A stretch of 26,014 nucleotides of DNA from UBA2266 sp964406945 (GTDB lineage Bacteria > Planctomycetota > Phycisphaerae > Sedimentisphaerales > Anaerobacaceae). Where the stretch lies: assembly GCA_964406945.1 (NCBI GenBank), contig CAYOTO010000044.1:1-26014 (forward strand). The letters are read 5' to 3'. Under the pieces are notes generated by a model. It ran no database searches and was not told the origin of the DNA. It saw only the letters and a program-made list of their open reading frames with translations. Every line of letters begins with the position of its first letter. Position 1 is the stretch's first letter. Below are positions 1 to 7,362 of this stretch, in pieces. The position numbers and the translations under genes are program-made.

Positions 1-1111
1 GACTTCTTCCCTGACTTGCGGTGATGCCTTTCTTGCCCAGTATCTTCTCTCTTGCCCTGACTACGGCCAGATCCACCTCAGAGTCGGGCGTGTGGGTATA
101 AGTTGTCTGCTGCTGCAGCTGGCTGTGCCTCATAAACCTCCTCTGGACATGAGGTGAGGCTACCATGGACATGGCGGTAGAGGCGCAGTGCCGCAGCCGA
201 TAGAAGCCGTAACAAGGCACACCAGCCTTCTTGCACAACTTTCGAAACTGCTCGGCAATCGCATCTTTGTTCCATGGCCTCCAGAATCGGGTTACGAAAA
301 CATGATTGTCGTCGGTCCGAAACCTCTTTCGCCGTGCCAATCTCGAGGTAAGCTCACGCCTATGGCGTTTGACTTCGTTCAAAAGCGCCTGTAAGTCCGG
401 CCACAGCAAATAGGTCTGACAAACACCGGTCTTGCTCCTTGGCAGCGTAACACGATCTCCATGGATGTGATCCCAGGTAAGGTCCCGCATATCTTTCGGA
501 CCGAACCCGCAGTTCAAGGCCAAAAGAATCATGGTTTTCATCTGCAAATCCGCCTGTGACAGCAGCTTATGCAGTTGATCTTGTGTGTAGAGAAGTTTGC
601 TATCCACCCCCGGCGTCTTGGGCTCGTTCTTGACTCGTCTTAGTTTCGGAGCCCGCCTAATGATGTCGGTATCTTCGGCAAAGGTGTACATGGCCCGTAC
701 GGCTGAAAGGTAGTGGTTTATGGATTCCGCTGAGTACTTGCGCTTCTTCAGAGACAACTTCCAGTTGGCGAACATTTCCACGGTAAAGTCTGTTGCCATC
801 AGGTTCGGATGATCCCGAAGGAACCGGCCCAGCCAACTTAGATAGCACTTTAGCGTACCCTCGGGATCTCGCCAATTGGCCCGCTGAGCGGCGATGAACC
901 TGTTTGCCAGTTCTTTCACGGAAATGGGAGCAGCCGCAATCTGCTCCTGGGCTTCTGACACAAGCAATCCCAGGCCGAGCCGGTGGTAGTTCTCCAAGGC
1001 CTGCTCTCTGTCTGATCCCAGATAGATCCTCTTGCCACCCCGCGTAACGTAATACTGCCCCGTGTGTTTGTGGTATGAAACCGGGTTCGATGCTGGTCTG
1101 CTCCTCGACAT
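1..1111 (-). CDS. Tyrosine recombinase / phage-type integrase, C-terminus cut by window edge
   Basis: An open frame of 370 codons runs from ATG at 1111 off the left end, with GGAGG eight bases upstream of the start. It has a short basic N-terminus, a SAM-like core-binding region (about residues 63-150) and a catalytic domain (about 173 onward). Seen in the catalytic domain: Lys227 in SKTG, Arg307 and His308 in YRLRH, His329 in MRHS and the nucleophile Tyr338 in TTYTH. The first catalytic Arg of the family aligns with Gly204 in CGFGPKD, and the His of the usual HxLRH box is Tyr304. As far as I recall, GFG- and GFT-type first boxes are common in planctomycete recombinases, so the gene is more likely a lineage variant than dead. 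It reads away from the adjacent tRNA-Ala, the usual layout when a recombinase sits just inside an element integrated at a tRNA 3' end. The exact element type is unknown. Confidence 0.9.
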   Translation of the reverse strand, partial: MSRSRPASNPVSYHKHTGQYYVTRGGKRIYLGSDREQALENYHRLGLGLLVSEAQEQIAAAPISVKELANRFIAAQRANWRDPEGTLKCYLSWLGRFLRDHPNLMATDFTVEMFANWKLSLKKRKYSAESINHYLSAVRAMYTFAEDTDIIRRAPKLRRVKNEPKTPGVDSKLLYTQDQLHKLLSQADLQMKTMILLALNCGFGPKDMRDLTWDHIHGDRVTLPRSKTGVCQTYLLWPDLQALLNEVKRHRRELTSRLARRKRFRTDDNHVFVTRFWRPWNKDAIAEQFRKLCKKAGVPCYGFYRLRHCASTAMSMVASPHVQRRFMRHSQLQQQTTYTHTPDSEVDLAVVRAREKILGKKGITASQGRS

Positions 1112-1123
1112 GGTACTGGCCTC

Positions 1124-1167
1124 CAAATGCTGTTAAAAGTGTAGTCAAAAGTGTAGCACAGCATTTG
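1124..1167. repeat. Inverted repeat enclosing two direct repeats, upstream of the recombinase gene
   Basis: CAAATGCTGT at 1124-1133 and ACAGCATTTG at 1158-1167 form a perfect 10-base inverted repeat. Between them AAAAGTGTAG occurs twice, at 1135-1144 and 1147-1156. The block lies 13-56 bases upstream of the recombinase ATG, so it is positioned as an operator over the recombinase promoter or as an arm-type recombinase or excisionase site. Which of these applies cannot be told from sequence. Confidence 0.6.
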
Positions 1168-1196
1168 CCGAGGTGGATGACGCAGGAATGACTTCT

Positions 1197-1225
1197 CACA
1201 AACCCTTGCATTCTAAGGGTTTATG
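1197..1225. repeat. Dyad beside the tRNA 3' end; candidate recombination core site
   Basis: CACAAACCCTT (1197-1207) and AAGGGTTTATG (1215-1225) are 11-base inverted arms with one mismatch, which is a G-U wobble in - strand RNA. The 7-base centre is GCATTCT. Tyrosine-recombinase core sites typically have inverted arms around a 6-8 base crossover region, and this dyad sits three bases beyond the tRNA end at 1229. A tRNA terminator is the main alternative, but no U-run follows on the - strand. Confidence 0.5.
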
Positions 1226-1228
1226 AAA

Positions 1229-1301
<73 letters not shown>

Positions 1302-1335
1302 GGATGTTTCATTAATGCAACAAATTGTCTGCATG

Positions 1336-1364
1336 ATGTTAGCACACTCGGCAAAGTGCTGCAA
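1336..1364 (-). promoter_or_regulatory. Candidate promoter of tRNA-Ala
   Basis: On the - strand, TTGCAG (1359-1364) and TAACAT (1336-1341) are separated by 17 bases, with TG one base before the -10 as in extended -10 promoters. Transcription would begin about 28 bases before the tRNA. Each hexamer is only a moderate match to consensus. Support comes from a 17-base stretch covering the -35 and its upstream flank, which is repeated exactly at the accB promoter. Confidence 0.45.
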
Positions 1365-1376
1365 CCATTTTTGCCC
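1360..1376 (-). repeat. Shared 17-base upstream promoter element, copy 1
   Basis: Read on the - strand the sequence is GGGCAAAAATGGTTGCA. An identical copy lies at 12254-12270. In both places the final TTGCA is the start of the proposed -35 hexamer and the A-tract sits upstream of it, where an UP-like element or activator site would act. Confidence 0.6.
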
Positions 1377-1414
1377 GTTTTCGCCAAAAAACAAGTTCTC
1401 TGGCCTTGCCCGGC

Positions 1415-1467
1415 TTTTCCATGGCGTCAAAAGCACTATAATAACCAAACCGCTCCATCGGGGCGGT
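1415..1467 (+). promoter_or_regulatory. Candidate hypF promoter with start-site hairpin
   Basis: A perfect TATAAT lies at 1437-1442. A weak -35 candidate, TTTTCC, lies 16 bases upstream at 1415-1420. Immediately downstream, at the expected transcript start, ACCGC (1449-1453) and GCGGT (1463-1467) form a hairpin with an inner CC/GG pair. The hairpin could protect the 5' end or affect translation; nothing further can be read from it. Confidence 0.4.
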
Positions 1468-1505
1468 CGTATATCCGAATGTTCCACTCAGAGGGGTGCA
1501 ACCAC

Positions 1506-3836
1506 TTGGTAAAACGACGTAGAATAACGATCACCGGCCGCGTTCAGGGTGTGGGTTTCAGGCCAGCGGTTCATAAGATAGCTTGTGAAATGGGGTTGTC
1601 GGGCTTCGTTCTCAACGACAGCCGAGGTGTGACCATTGAACTGCAGGGCTCGGAAGCCGGACTGGATGGCTTTCTTGCCAGCCTTGCAGGTCCGAAAAAA
1701 CCTCCAATGGCGGACTTGAAATCTATGAACAGCATCGAATTGCCCGCCGTGAAAGGTGAAACAGGTTTTAGAATTGAGAAGAGCGATTCTGGCGGTACCG
1801 CTTTGTCGCAGGTAACGGTCGATATAGCGACGTGCTCGGACTGCCTTGCGGAACTGGCTGATTCGGACGACTTTCGCTATCGATACCCCTTCATAAACTG
1901 CACTAACTGCGGACCGCGGTACTCGATCGTAAAGACGATTCCTTACGACCGCCCGAATACCACAATGACGCCGTTTCGCATGTGCTGCAAGTGTGCTTCT
2001 CAGTACCGAAATATCGCTGATCGCCGTTTTCACGCCCAACCCGTGGCGTGCCCGGACTGCGGGCCAAAAATATGGCTCGTGGACGCCGAAAACCGCGAAA
2101 TTGCCGCCGGAGCCGACAAGACGATACGAATCGCCGCCGAAATGCTTCGAAACGGTAAGATTCTGGCTATCAAGGGGATAGGGGGTTTTCATCTGGCGGT
2201 TGATGCCTGCAATCAGCAGGCCGTCCTGCGGCTGCGCGAAAGGAAACACCGCGACCACAAGCCGTTTGCGCTAATGGCCGCCTCGATTGGAACCGTGCGA
2301 GAACACGCTTGCGCAGATGCAGCCGCCGTACAGGCTCTGCAAAGCGCTCAAGCTCCAATCGTTTTGCTGCCGGCCCGGCGGGAATCACCCCTTGCTCCGG
2401 CCGTTGCAACGGGCGTCTCAACCTACGGATTCATGCTGCCGTACGCACCGCTGCATCATCTGCTTTTCGCCGAGAGTCCGAAGGTCCTGGTCATGACCAG
2501 TGCGAATATCTCGAATGAGCCGCTGATTTGCAGGAACGACAAGGCCCTTGACAGGCTTGCGGATGTCGCGGATGCATTCCTTATGCACAATCGCCAGATA
2601 TATCGTCAGGTCGACGATTCCATAGTCCACTTTGTCGACGAGAAGCCCGTTTTGCTCAGAAGGGCGCGGGGATATGTGCCCGATCCCGTGTTGATTCGTG
2701 ATTTGTCGCCCGAGCACATCTTCGCGGCCGGCTCGGATCTGAAGAACACCTTCGCCTTTGTCAAGGACAATCAGTTAATTTGCAGCGAGCACATCGGGGA
2801 TCTGGCCGATAGCGAGGTTTACCGTCATTACGTGGCTTCCATAGACCACCTTCGCGGGCTTTTCGAGGTCGAACCGACCGTGATTGCATGTGATCTGCAT
2901 CCGGGCTATTTTTCGACGGCTCTTGCCAGATCAATGCCGCACAGCCGGCTCATCGAGGTCCAGCACCACTGGGCCCATATAGCAGCCGTGCTTGCCGAAC
3001 GCGAACGGCGGGATCCGGTCATCGGGCTGGTTGCCGACGGTACGGGCTATGGTACGGACGGGCGAATATGGGGCTGCGAATGTCTGATAGCGTCGCTGAG
3101 TTCATTCGATCGTTTCGCTCATCTGGATTATTGCCGGCTTGCAGGTGCGGACAGGGCGTCCAAAGAAGCGATTCGTCCGCTCATGAGCCTTCTGGTGCAC
3201 GCCCTGGCGGATGGTTTTGATTTACAAGACCATCGTTGGCTGCTGGACAGGGTGGAACCCGACGCCGAAAAGCAGCGGATTATACTGGATCAGTTGGATA
3301 AAGACATAAACTGCGTCGAAAGTTCGAGCCTTGGGCGGGTCTTTGACGCCGTTGCGGCGGCGCTCGGGCTGGGCGGTTACAATTATTTCGATGCCCAACT
3401 TCCCATGGCTTTGGAGGCTGTGGCTGCTCCCGGTATCGATGAATGCTATGATTTTGACCTGAAAACCGGTGCCGGTGGACCGCTTAAACTGAGTTTAGAT
3501 CGAATGTTGCTCCAGTTGCTGGCCGATCTGCGGAGCGATGCAGATGCAGCACCTGTTATCGCAGCAAAATTTCACAATACGCTCGCCGCTGCAATGCTGC
3601 AAATAGCCCGAAAAGCCCGCGAAGCCACCGGAATCAGCACAGCAGTCCTCACAGGAGGCGTTTTCTGCAATCGATATCTTGCCAATCGCCTGATTCGGCT
3701 CTTGAAGGACGAGCGATTCATCGTATTATACAATCAGGATTTCCCGTCCAATGACGGCTGCGTAGCCGTGGGCCAGGCCGCAATCGCGGCAAATATCCTC
3801 AATATGCAGGATTTAAAGACCGAATCTACCCGTTGA
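1506..3836 (+). CDS. hypF: Carbamoyltransferase HypF ([NiFe]-hydrogenase maturation)
   Basis: HypF makes the thiocarboxamide that becomes the cyanide ligands of the [NiFe] site, using carbamoyl phosphate and ATP and passing the group to the C-terminal Cys of HypE. Visible in order: an acylphosphatase domain with GRVQGVGFR (11-19); two zinc fingers with Cys110/113 and 132/135, then Cys160/163 and 182/185; a YrdC-like domain (about 200-390) with KGIGGFHL; and a Kae1-like domain with HHWAH (487-491), DGTGYGTDG and GGVFCN. I chose TTG at 1506 because GAGGGG lies nine bases upstream and the protein then opens directly into the acylphosphatase fold (776 residues, usual for HypF). ATG at 1479 is in frame and would add nine residues. 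Frames opening further upstream run through the tRNA and are spurious. It is the first hyp gene here, 128 bases ahead of hypC. Confidence 0.95.
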   Translation: MVKRRRITITGRVQGVGFRPAVHKIACEMGLSGFVLNDSRGVTIELQGSEAGLDGFLASLAGPKKPPMADLKSMNSIELPAVKGETGFRIEKSDSGGTALSQVTVDIATCSDCLAELADSDDFRYRYPFINCTNCGPRYSIVKTIPYDRPNTTMTPFRMCCKCASQYRNIADRRFHAQPVACPDCGPKIWLVDAENREIAAGADKTIRIAAEMLRNGKILAIKGIGGFHLAVDACNQQAVLRLRERKHRDHKPFALMAASIGTVREHACADAAAVQALQSAQAPIVLLPARRESPLAPAVATGVSTYGFMLPYAPLHHLLFAESPKVLVMTSANISNEPLICRNDKALDRLADVADAFLMHNRQIYRQVDDSIVHFVDEKPVLLRRARGYVPDPVLIRDLSPEHIFAAGSDLKNTFAFVKDNQLICSEHIGDLADSEVYRHYVASIDHLRGLFEVEPTVIACDLHPGYFSTALARSMPHSRLIEVQHHWAHIAAVLAERERRDPVIGLVADGTGYGTDGRIWGCECLIASLSSFDRFAHLDYCRLAGADRASKEAIRPLMSLLVHALADGFDLQDHRWLLDRVEPDAEKQRIILDQLDKDINCVESSSLGRVFDAVAAALGLGGYNYFDAQLPMALEAVAAPGIDECYDFDLKTGAGGPLKLSLDRMLLQLLADLRSDADAAPVIAAKFHNTLAAAMLQIARKAREATGISTAVLTGGVFCNRYLANRLIRLLKDERFIVLYNQDFPSNDGCVAVGQAAIAANILNMQDLKTESTR

Positions 3837-3865
3837 GGCAGTGCTGACCCACGGGCGGAGGCGCC

Positions 3866-3964
3866 ATGAGAGCCTGGAATGTGCCGGCCGCCGGCGTGGC
3901 CATATTGTTTTTGACTGAATTTACCGTTTCCTTCGAAAGTACAATGTGTTTTGAGGCAAATTAG
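3866..3964 (+). CDS. Possible 32-residue leader or small protein before hypC
   Basis: ATG at 3866 follows GGAGG by four bases and opens 32 codons that end in TAG directly against the hypC ATG (TAGATG), in the same frame. The product would begin MRAWNVPAAGVAILFLTEF and has a short hydrophobic middle. I do not recognise it. It might be a translated leader coupling hypC to upstream ribosomes, or only open space between genes. The same interval holds a GC-rich hairpin, GCCGG/CCGGC at 3883-3895. Confidence 0.3.
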   Translation: MRAWNVPAAGVAILFLTEFTVSFESTMCFEAN

Positions 3965-4207
3965 ATGTGTCTGGCAATACCGGCTAGAATAATAGAACTC
4001 GAGAACGACAACGCCGTTGTCGATGCGATGGGCAACAAGTGGAAAGCCAAAACCACTCTGCTGCCAGAGGTGAAACTCGGCGATCTTGTCCTTATTCACG
4101 CAGGTTTTGCGATCAGCCTCGTTGATGAGGAAGAAGCCAAGAAAACCTGGGAACTGATCGCTCAAATCGACGATTTCCGAGACACGCCCGACAAGATGTC
4201 GGGATGA
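3965..4207 (+). CDS. hypC: Hydrogenase maturation chaperone HypC
   Basis: This 80-residue protein starts MCLAIPARI, the HypC/HupF signature. Cys2 becomes N-terminal after Met removal and binds the iron of the Fe(CN)2CO precursor and the hydrogenase large subunit. The small beta-barrel core continues to GDLVLIHAGFAI, followed by a helical tail (EEEAKKTWELI). Length and motifs are typical. GAGG lies eight bases upstream of ATG. The start must be here because Cys2 has to be exposed. HypC works as a complex with HypD, whose gene begins 16 bases downstream. Confidence 0.95.
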   Translation: MCLAIPARIIELENDNAVVDAMGNKWKAKTTLLPEVKLGDLVLIHAGFAISLVDEEEAKKTWELIAQIDDFRDTPDKMSG

Positions 4208-4223
4208 TTCGGGGGCATACATA

Positions 4224-5306
4224 ATGAACATGTTTGAAACAATCGGGTCCGCTCAGGCGATTATGCAAAAAGCCGCGGAAAAGGTGGGCAGACAGATAAA
4301 CATCATGGAAGTCTGCGGCACCCATACCGTTTCGATTTTTCGTCATGGTATTAAGTCCATCCTTGGCGGCGAAGTACGGCTGATTTCTGGCCCGGGCTGC
4401 CCCGTCTGCGTTACGGACCAGGGGTACATAGACACGGTTCTGCAACTGGCCGACCGCGAGGATACGATTATTGCCACATACGGCGACATGATGCGTGTGC
4501 CGGGTCGGTCCGGTTCGCTCGAGACAAGGCAAACCGGCGGAAACGTGCATATCGTCTTCAGCGTGGAGGATGCGCTCGAGTTGGCCAGGCAAAACGCCGA
4601 CAAAACCGTTGTTTTCGTAGCCGTTGGCTTTGAAACCACAACGCCTCCTACCGCTGTGGCGATCAAGGAGGCCGTCGAGCAGAACATCGAGAACTTCACG
4701 ATTCTGAGCAACCACAAACTTGTGGTCCCCGCCATGCGGGCTTTGCTCAGCGAAAAGAATCATAAAATAGACGCGTTCCTGTGCCCCGGCCATGTCAGTG
4801 TAATCATCGGTTACGGCGCTTTCGCCGAAATCGTGGACGAGTACAGTCGCCCCTGTGTGGTCGCAGGTTTCGAGCCTTTGCAGATAATCGAAGGTCTCGC
4901 CCGAATATGCACTCAACTCGAACAGGGTCGTGCTGTGCTGGACAACGTTTACAGCGCGGTCGTCTCGGAACAGGGCAACAAATTTGCACGCGATATGGTT
5001 GCCGAATACTTCGAACCGGCCGGCGGCTACTGGCGAGGCCTAGGCAAGATACCTTCGAGCACTATGAAACTTAAAGACAGGTACCGGCGTTTCGACGCTT
5101 ACGAACGCTTCGGTGTGGCTGAAGGTTCGGCCGAAGATTTGACCGGGTGTCGCTGCGGTGAAGTACTGTGCGGATTGATCGATCCGCCGCAGTGTCAACT
5201 ATATGCCAGTCGATGCACGCCGGATGCCCCGGTCGGTGCGTGCATGGTCAGCTCCGAGGGCACCTGCTCAGCCTGGTACAAATATTCAGACACGGGAACG
5301 GCATGA
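4224..5306 (+). CDS. hypD: Hydrogenase maturation iron-sulfur protein HypD
   Basis: HypD is the 4Fe-4S scaffold on which, together with HypC, the Fe(CN)2CO unit is assembled. At 360 residues it has the usual length. Seen: CGTHT near residue 31, GPGCPVCVT near 56-64, GFETTTP, a PGHVS motif, and the C-terminal cysteine-rich cluster-binding region (GCRCGEVLCG, then spaced cysteines to the end). A second in-frame ATG lies two codons after the first; the first has GGGGG upstream. Its stop overlaps the hypE start by four bases (ATGA at 5303-5306), indicating translational coupling. Confidence 0.95.
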   Translation: MNMFETIGSAQAIMQKAAEKVGRQINIMEVCGTHTVSIFRHGIKSILGGEVRLISGPGCPVCVTDQGYIDTVLQLADREDTIIATYGDMMRVPGRSGSLETRQTGGNVHIVFSVEDALELARQNADKTVVFVAVGFETTTPPTAVAIKEAVEQNIENFTILSNHKLVVPAMRALLSEKNHKIDAFLCPGHVSVIIGYGAFAEIVDEYSRPCVVAGFEPLQIIEGLARICTQLEQGRAVLDNVYSAVVSEQGNKFARDMVAEYFEPAGGYWRGLGKIPSSTMKLKDRYRRFDAYERFGVAEGSAEDLTGCRCGEVLCGLIDPPQCQLYASRCTPDAPVGACMVSSEGTCSAWYKYSDTGTA

Positions 5307-6322
5307 CAGACAGCAGCGATAGGATACTTCTGGCTCATGGCGGCGGCGGGCGGCTCATGGATGAACTGATCCACAGGCATATCCTGCCGAGCCTCGGCGC
5401 CGAAACATCCATGCCTCTCAGTGATTCGGCCGCAATAGAACTGCCCGGTAAATCATTGTTGTTTACGACCGACAGTTACGTCGTGAAGCCGCTGTTCTTC
5501 AACGGCGGCGACATCGGTAAGTTGGCCGTTTGCGGAACCGTAAACGACCTTGCTGTCGCCGGGGCAAGGCCTCTTGCAATTTCTCTGGCGATAATCGTCG
5601 AGGAGGGTCTCGAACTGGATGTGCTCGAAAAAGTTCTCGATAGCGTGGGAGAAACCGCCAGGGCGGCGGGAGTCGACATAGCGACCGGAGACACGAAAAC
5701 GGTCGAAGCCGGTGCCGCGGACAAGATCTTTATAAATACCGCCGGGATAGGAGCCAAACTGCCGGGCGCCGATCCGGCCTTCGGCAAAATAAGACCGGGC
5801 GATAAGATTCTTATTAACGGGACCGTAGGCGACCACGGTATGACGATCATGTCCCAACGCAAGGACATCCGCTTCGAATCGCAGTTGACCAGCGACTGCG
5901 CGGCCCTGGCGGACCTGACTGTGCAGTTGTTCACAGGCCCGGGCGATGTAAGGTTTATGCGCGATCCAACACGCGGGGGCGTTGCCGCGACCTTGAACGA
6001 AATAGCAGCCGCAACTGGTTGTGGCCTGACGATTTCCGAGTCCGATGTTCCGGTTGGCCCGACGGTGCGAGCCGCCGCGGAAATGCTGGGCTTCGACGTC
6101 TTAACTATAGCGAATGAGGGCAAATTCATTGCTGTCGTTTCAGCCGAAACCGCCGAGGCGCATCTCGCTATTTGTCGCAACCACCCATTGGGCAAAGATG
6201 CAGCTATTATTGGCCAGATCGGGCCGAGCGAACCGCGCCCGATTGTCGAGCTTACCACCAAAATCGGCGGCAAGCGAATAGTGCCAATGCCCTACGGAAG
6301 AGAATTGCCGAGGATTTGCTGA
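5303..6322 (+). CDS. hypE: Carbamoyl dehydratase HypE
   Basis: HypE accepts the carbamoyl group from HypF on its C-terminal Cys and dehydrates it with ATP to a thiocyanate, which donates cyanide to iron on HypC-HypD. The protein belongs to the PurM/AIR-synthase fold. Seen: HGGGGRLM near the N-terminus, TTDSYVV, the nucleotide-binding region GTVNDLAVAGARP, RDPTRGGVA, and the required C-terminus PRIC ending at Cys339. The start at 5303 overlaps the hypD stop and begins at the conserved HypE N-terminus (339 residues). The frame stays open 45 codons upstream within hypD, but that part is not HypE-like. Confidence 0.95.
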   Translation: MTDSSDRILLAHGGGGRLMDELIHRHILPSLGAETSMPLSDSAAIELPGKSLLFTTDSYVVKPLFFNGGDIGKLAVCGTVNDLAVAGARPLAISLAIIVEEGLELDVLEKVLDSVGETARAAGVDIATGDTKTVEAGAADKIFINTAGIGAKLPGADPAFGKIRPGDKILINGTVGDHGMTIMSQRKDIRFESQLTSDCAALADLTVQLFTGPGDVRFMRDPTRGGVAATLNEIAAATGCGLTISESDVPVGPTVRAAAEMLGFDVLTIANEGKFIAVVSAETAEAHLAICRNHPLGKDAAIIGQIGPSEPRPIVELTTKIGGKRIVPMPYGRELPRIC

Positions 6323-6666
6323 TGCACGAAGCAATGGTCGCACAGAGCCTGCTGGCTGCAATTGCAGCCGAAGCTGAAAAGCACTCGGCGCATCCGATCA
6401 GCGCCAGACTCACCTGCGGCAAGCTGTATTGCATAAATTCAGACGTACTCGACTTCGCTTTCCAGTCAATCTCAAAAGGCACCCCGTGCGAAGGCTGCAA
6501 ACTTGTAGTCGAGCACAATCCTCTGCTGGCCCACTGCCGTGATTGCAACGCGGATTTTGAAATCGATATGGACGATCCCGAGTGCCCCCATTGCGGCGGC
6601 TCGAATTTCAAACTGCTGCCGGACGAGTCATTGGTTCTGGAAGAAATCGAATTCGAAATGGAGTAA
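6322..6666 (+). CDS. hypA: Hydrogenase nickel-insertion protein HypA
   Basis: This 114-residue protein delivers nickel to the hydrogenase large subunit together with HypB. It begins MHE; His2 is the known nickel ligand and fixes the start at 6322, one base inside the hypE stop (TGATG). The structural zinc site is visible as Cys72/Cys75 and Cys88/Cys91. The acidic tail (DESLVLEEIEFEME) is usual for the family. The hypB ATG follows the stop by three bases, so hypE, hypA and hypB are almost certainly cotranscribed and coupled. Confidence 0.95.
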   Translation: MHEAMVAQSLLAAIAAEAEKHSAHPISARLTCGKLYCINSDVLDFAFQSISKGTPCEGCKLVVEHNPLLAHCRDCNADFEIDMDDPECPHCGGSNFKLLPDESLVLEEIEFEME

Positions 6667-6669
6667 CAC

Positions 6670-7329
6670 ATGTCAAAAGAAATCATCGGCAAGAAAATAC
6701 TCAGCGCGAACGAAGAGTACGCATTTAAGAACTCACAACTGCTCGCCGACAACAAACTGCTCTGTCTGAATATGATTTCATCACCGGGCTCCGGAAAGAC
6801 GACCCTGTTGGCCAGAACTTGTACCGACTTAAAGGACAAGCTTTCGATAGGTGTGATCGAGGGCGACATACGCACCGATCTCGATGCGCAGCGGATACGC
6901 GCAACCGAAGCCGCGGCGGTTCAGATAGAAACCAACGGTGCCTGCCATCTTGCCGCCGACCAGATAAACAGAGCCCTGCAGATTCTGCCTATGAAGAACC
7001 TCGACGTGGTGGTAATCGAAAACGTCGGAAATCTTGTATGTCCTTCCGCCTTCGAACTCGGCGAACACGCAAAAGTAGTCGTGCTGTCGGTTGCCGAAGG
7101 AGATGACAAACCCGCGAAATATCCCGCCATCTTTGCAAAATCAGATGTTCTGCTGGTAAACAAAATAGACTTACTCGAAGCCGCCGGGCTCTCCGATTTC
7201 GACTTGGAAAGAGTCAGGGCCGAAGCTACTCGTTTGAACAAGGATATAAAGATATTCCCCGTGTCGGCCCGGACAGGTCAGGGAATGAAGGACTGGTACG
7301 ACTACCTCGTTTCCAAGACCCGCAGTTGA
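6670..7329 (+). CDS. hypB: Hydrogenase nickel-insertion GTPase HypB
   Basis: This SIMIBI-class GTPase drives nickel transfer with HypA. Seen: a P-loop SPGSGKTT (38-45), EGDIRTD (64-70), the G-domain metal site Cys92-His93 plus Cys124, ENVGN (117-121) and NKID (164-167) for guanine recognition. These metal residues keep the same spacing as Cys166/His167/Cys198 of E. coli HypB. At 219 residues it lacks both the N-terminal CxxCGC nickel motif and the His-rich stretch of some relatives, so it is a short form without a nickel-storage tail. It is the last hyp gene; nadD converges 33 bases downstream. Confidence 0.95.
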   Translation: MSKEIIGKKILSANEEYAFKNSQLLADNKLLCLNMISSPGSGKTTLLARTCTDLKDKLSIGVIEGDIRTDLDAQRIRATEAAAVQIETNGACHLAADQINRALQILPMKNLDVVVIENVGNLVCPSAFELGEHAKVVVLSVAEGDDKPAKYPAIFAKSDVLLVNKIDLLEAAGLSDFDLERVRAEATRLNKDIKIFPVSARTGQGMKDWYDYLVSKTRS

Positions 7330-7362
7330 TCATCGGTACAAGCGGGGCTGCGGCAGGTTCTT

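Larger units (their letters stand above)
1..1225 (-). mobile_element. Candidate tRNA-integrated element, inner end only
   Basis: Seen: a recombinase gene begins 118 bases from the 3' end of a tRNA gene and is oriented away from it, with a dyad in between. Known: tyrosine-recombinase elements often use tRNA 3' ends as attachment sites and keep their integrase next to one att site. Inferred: bases left of about 1225 belong to an integrated element whose cargo and far att site lie outside the window. No second copy of the tRNA 3' end is visible, so the boundary is unproven. Confidence 0.45.

Noticed and set aside
657..1211. 184-codon - strand frame over the recombinase start
   Set aside because: It is a shifted reading of the recombinase gene, whose own frame shows all family motifs.
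4113..4916. 267-codon - strand frame opposite hypD
   Set aside because: It lies antisense to a well-supported hypD and shows no domain of its own.
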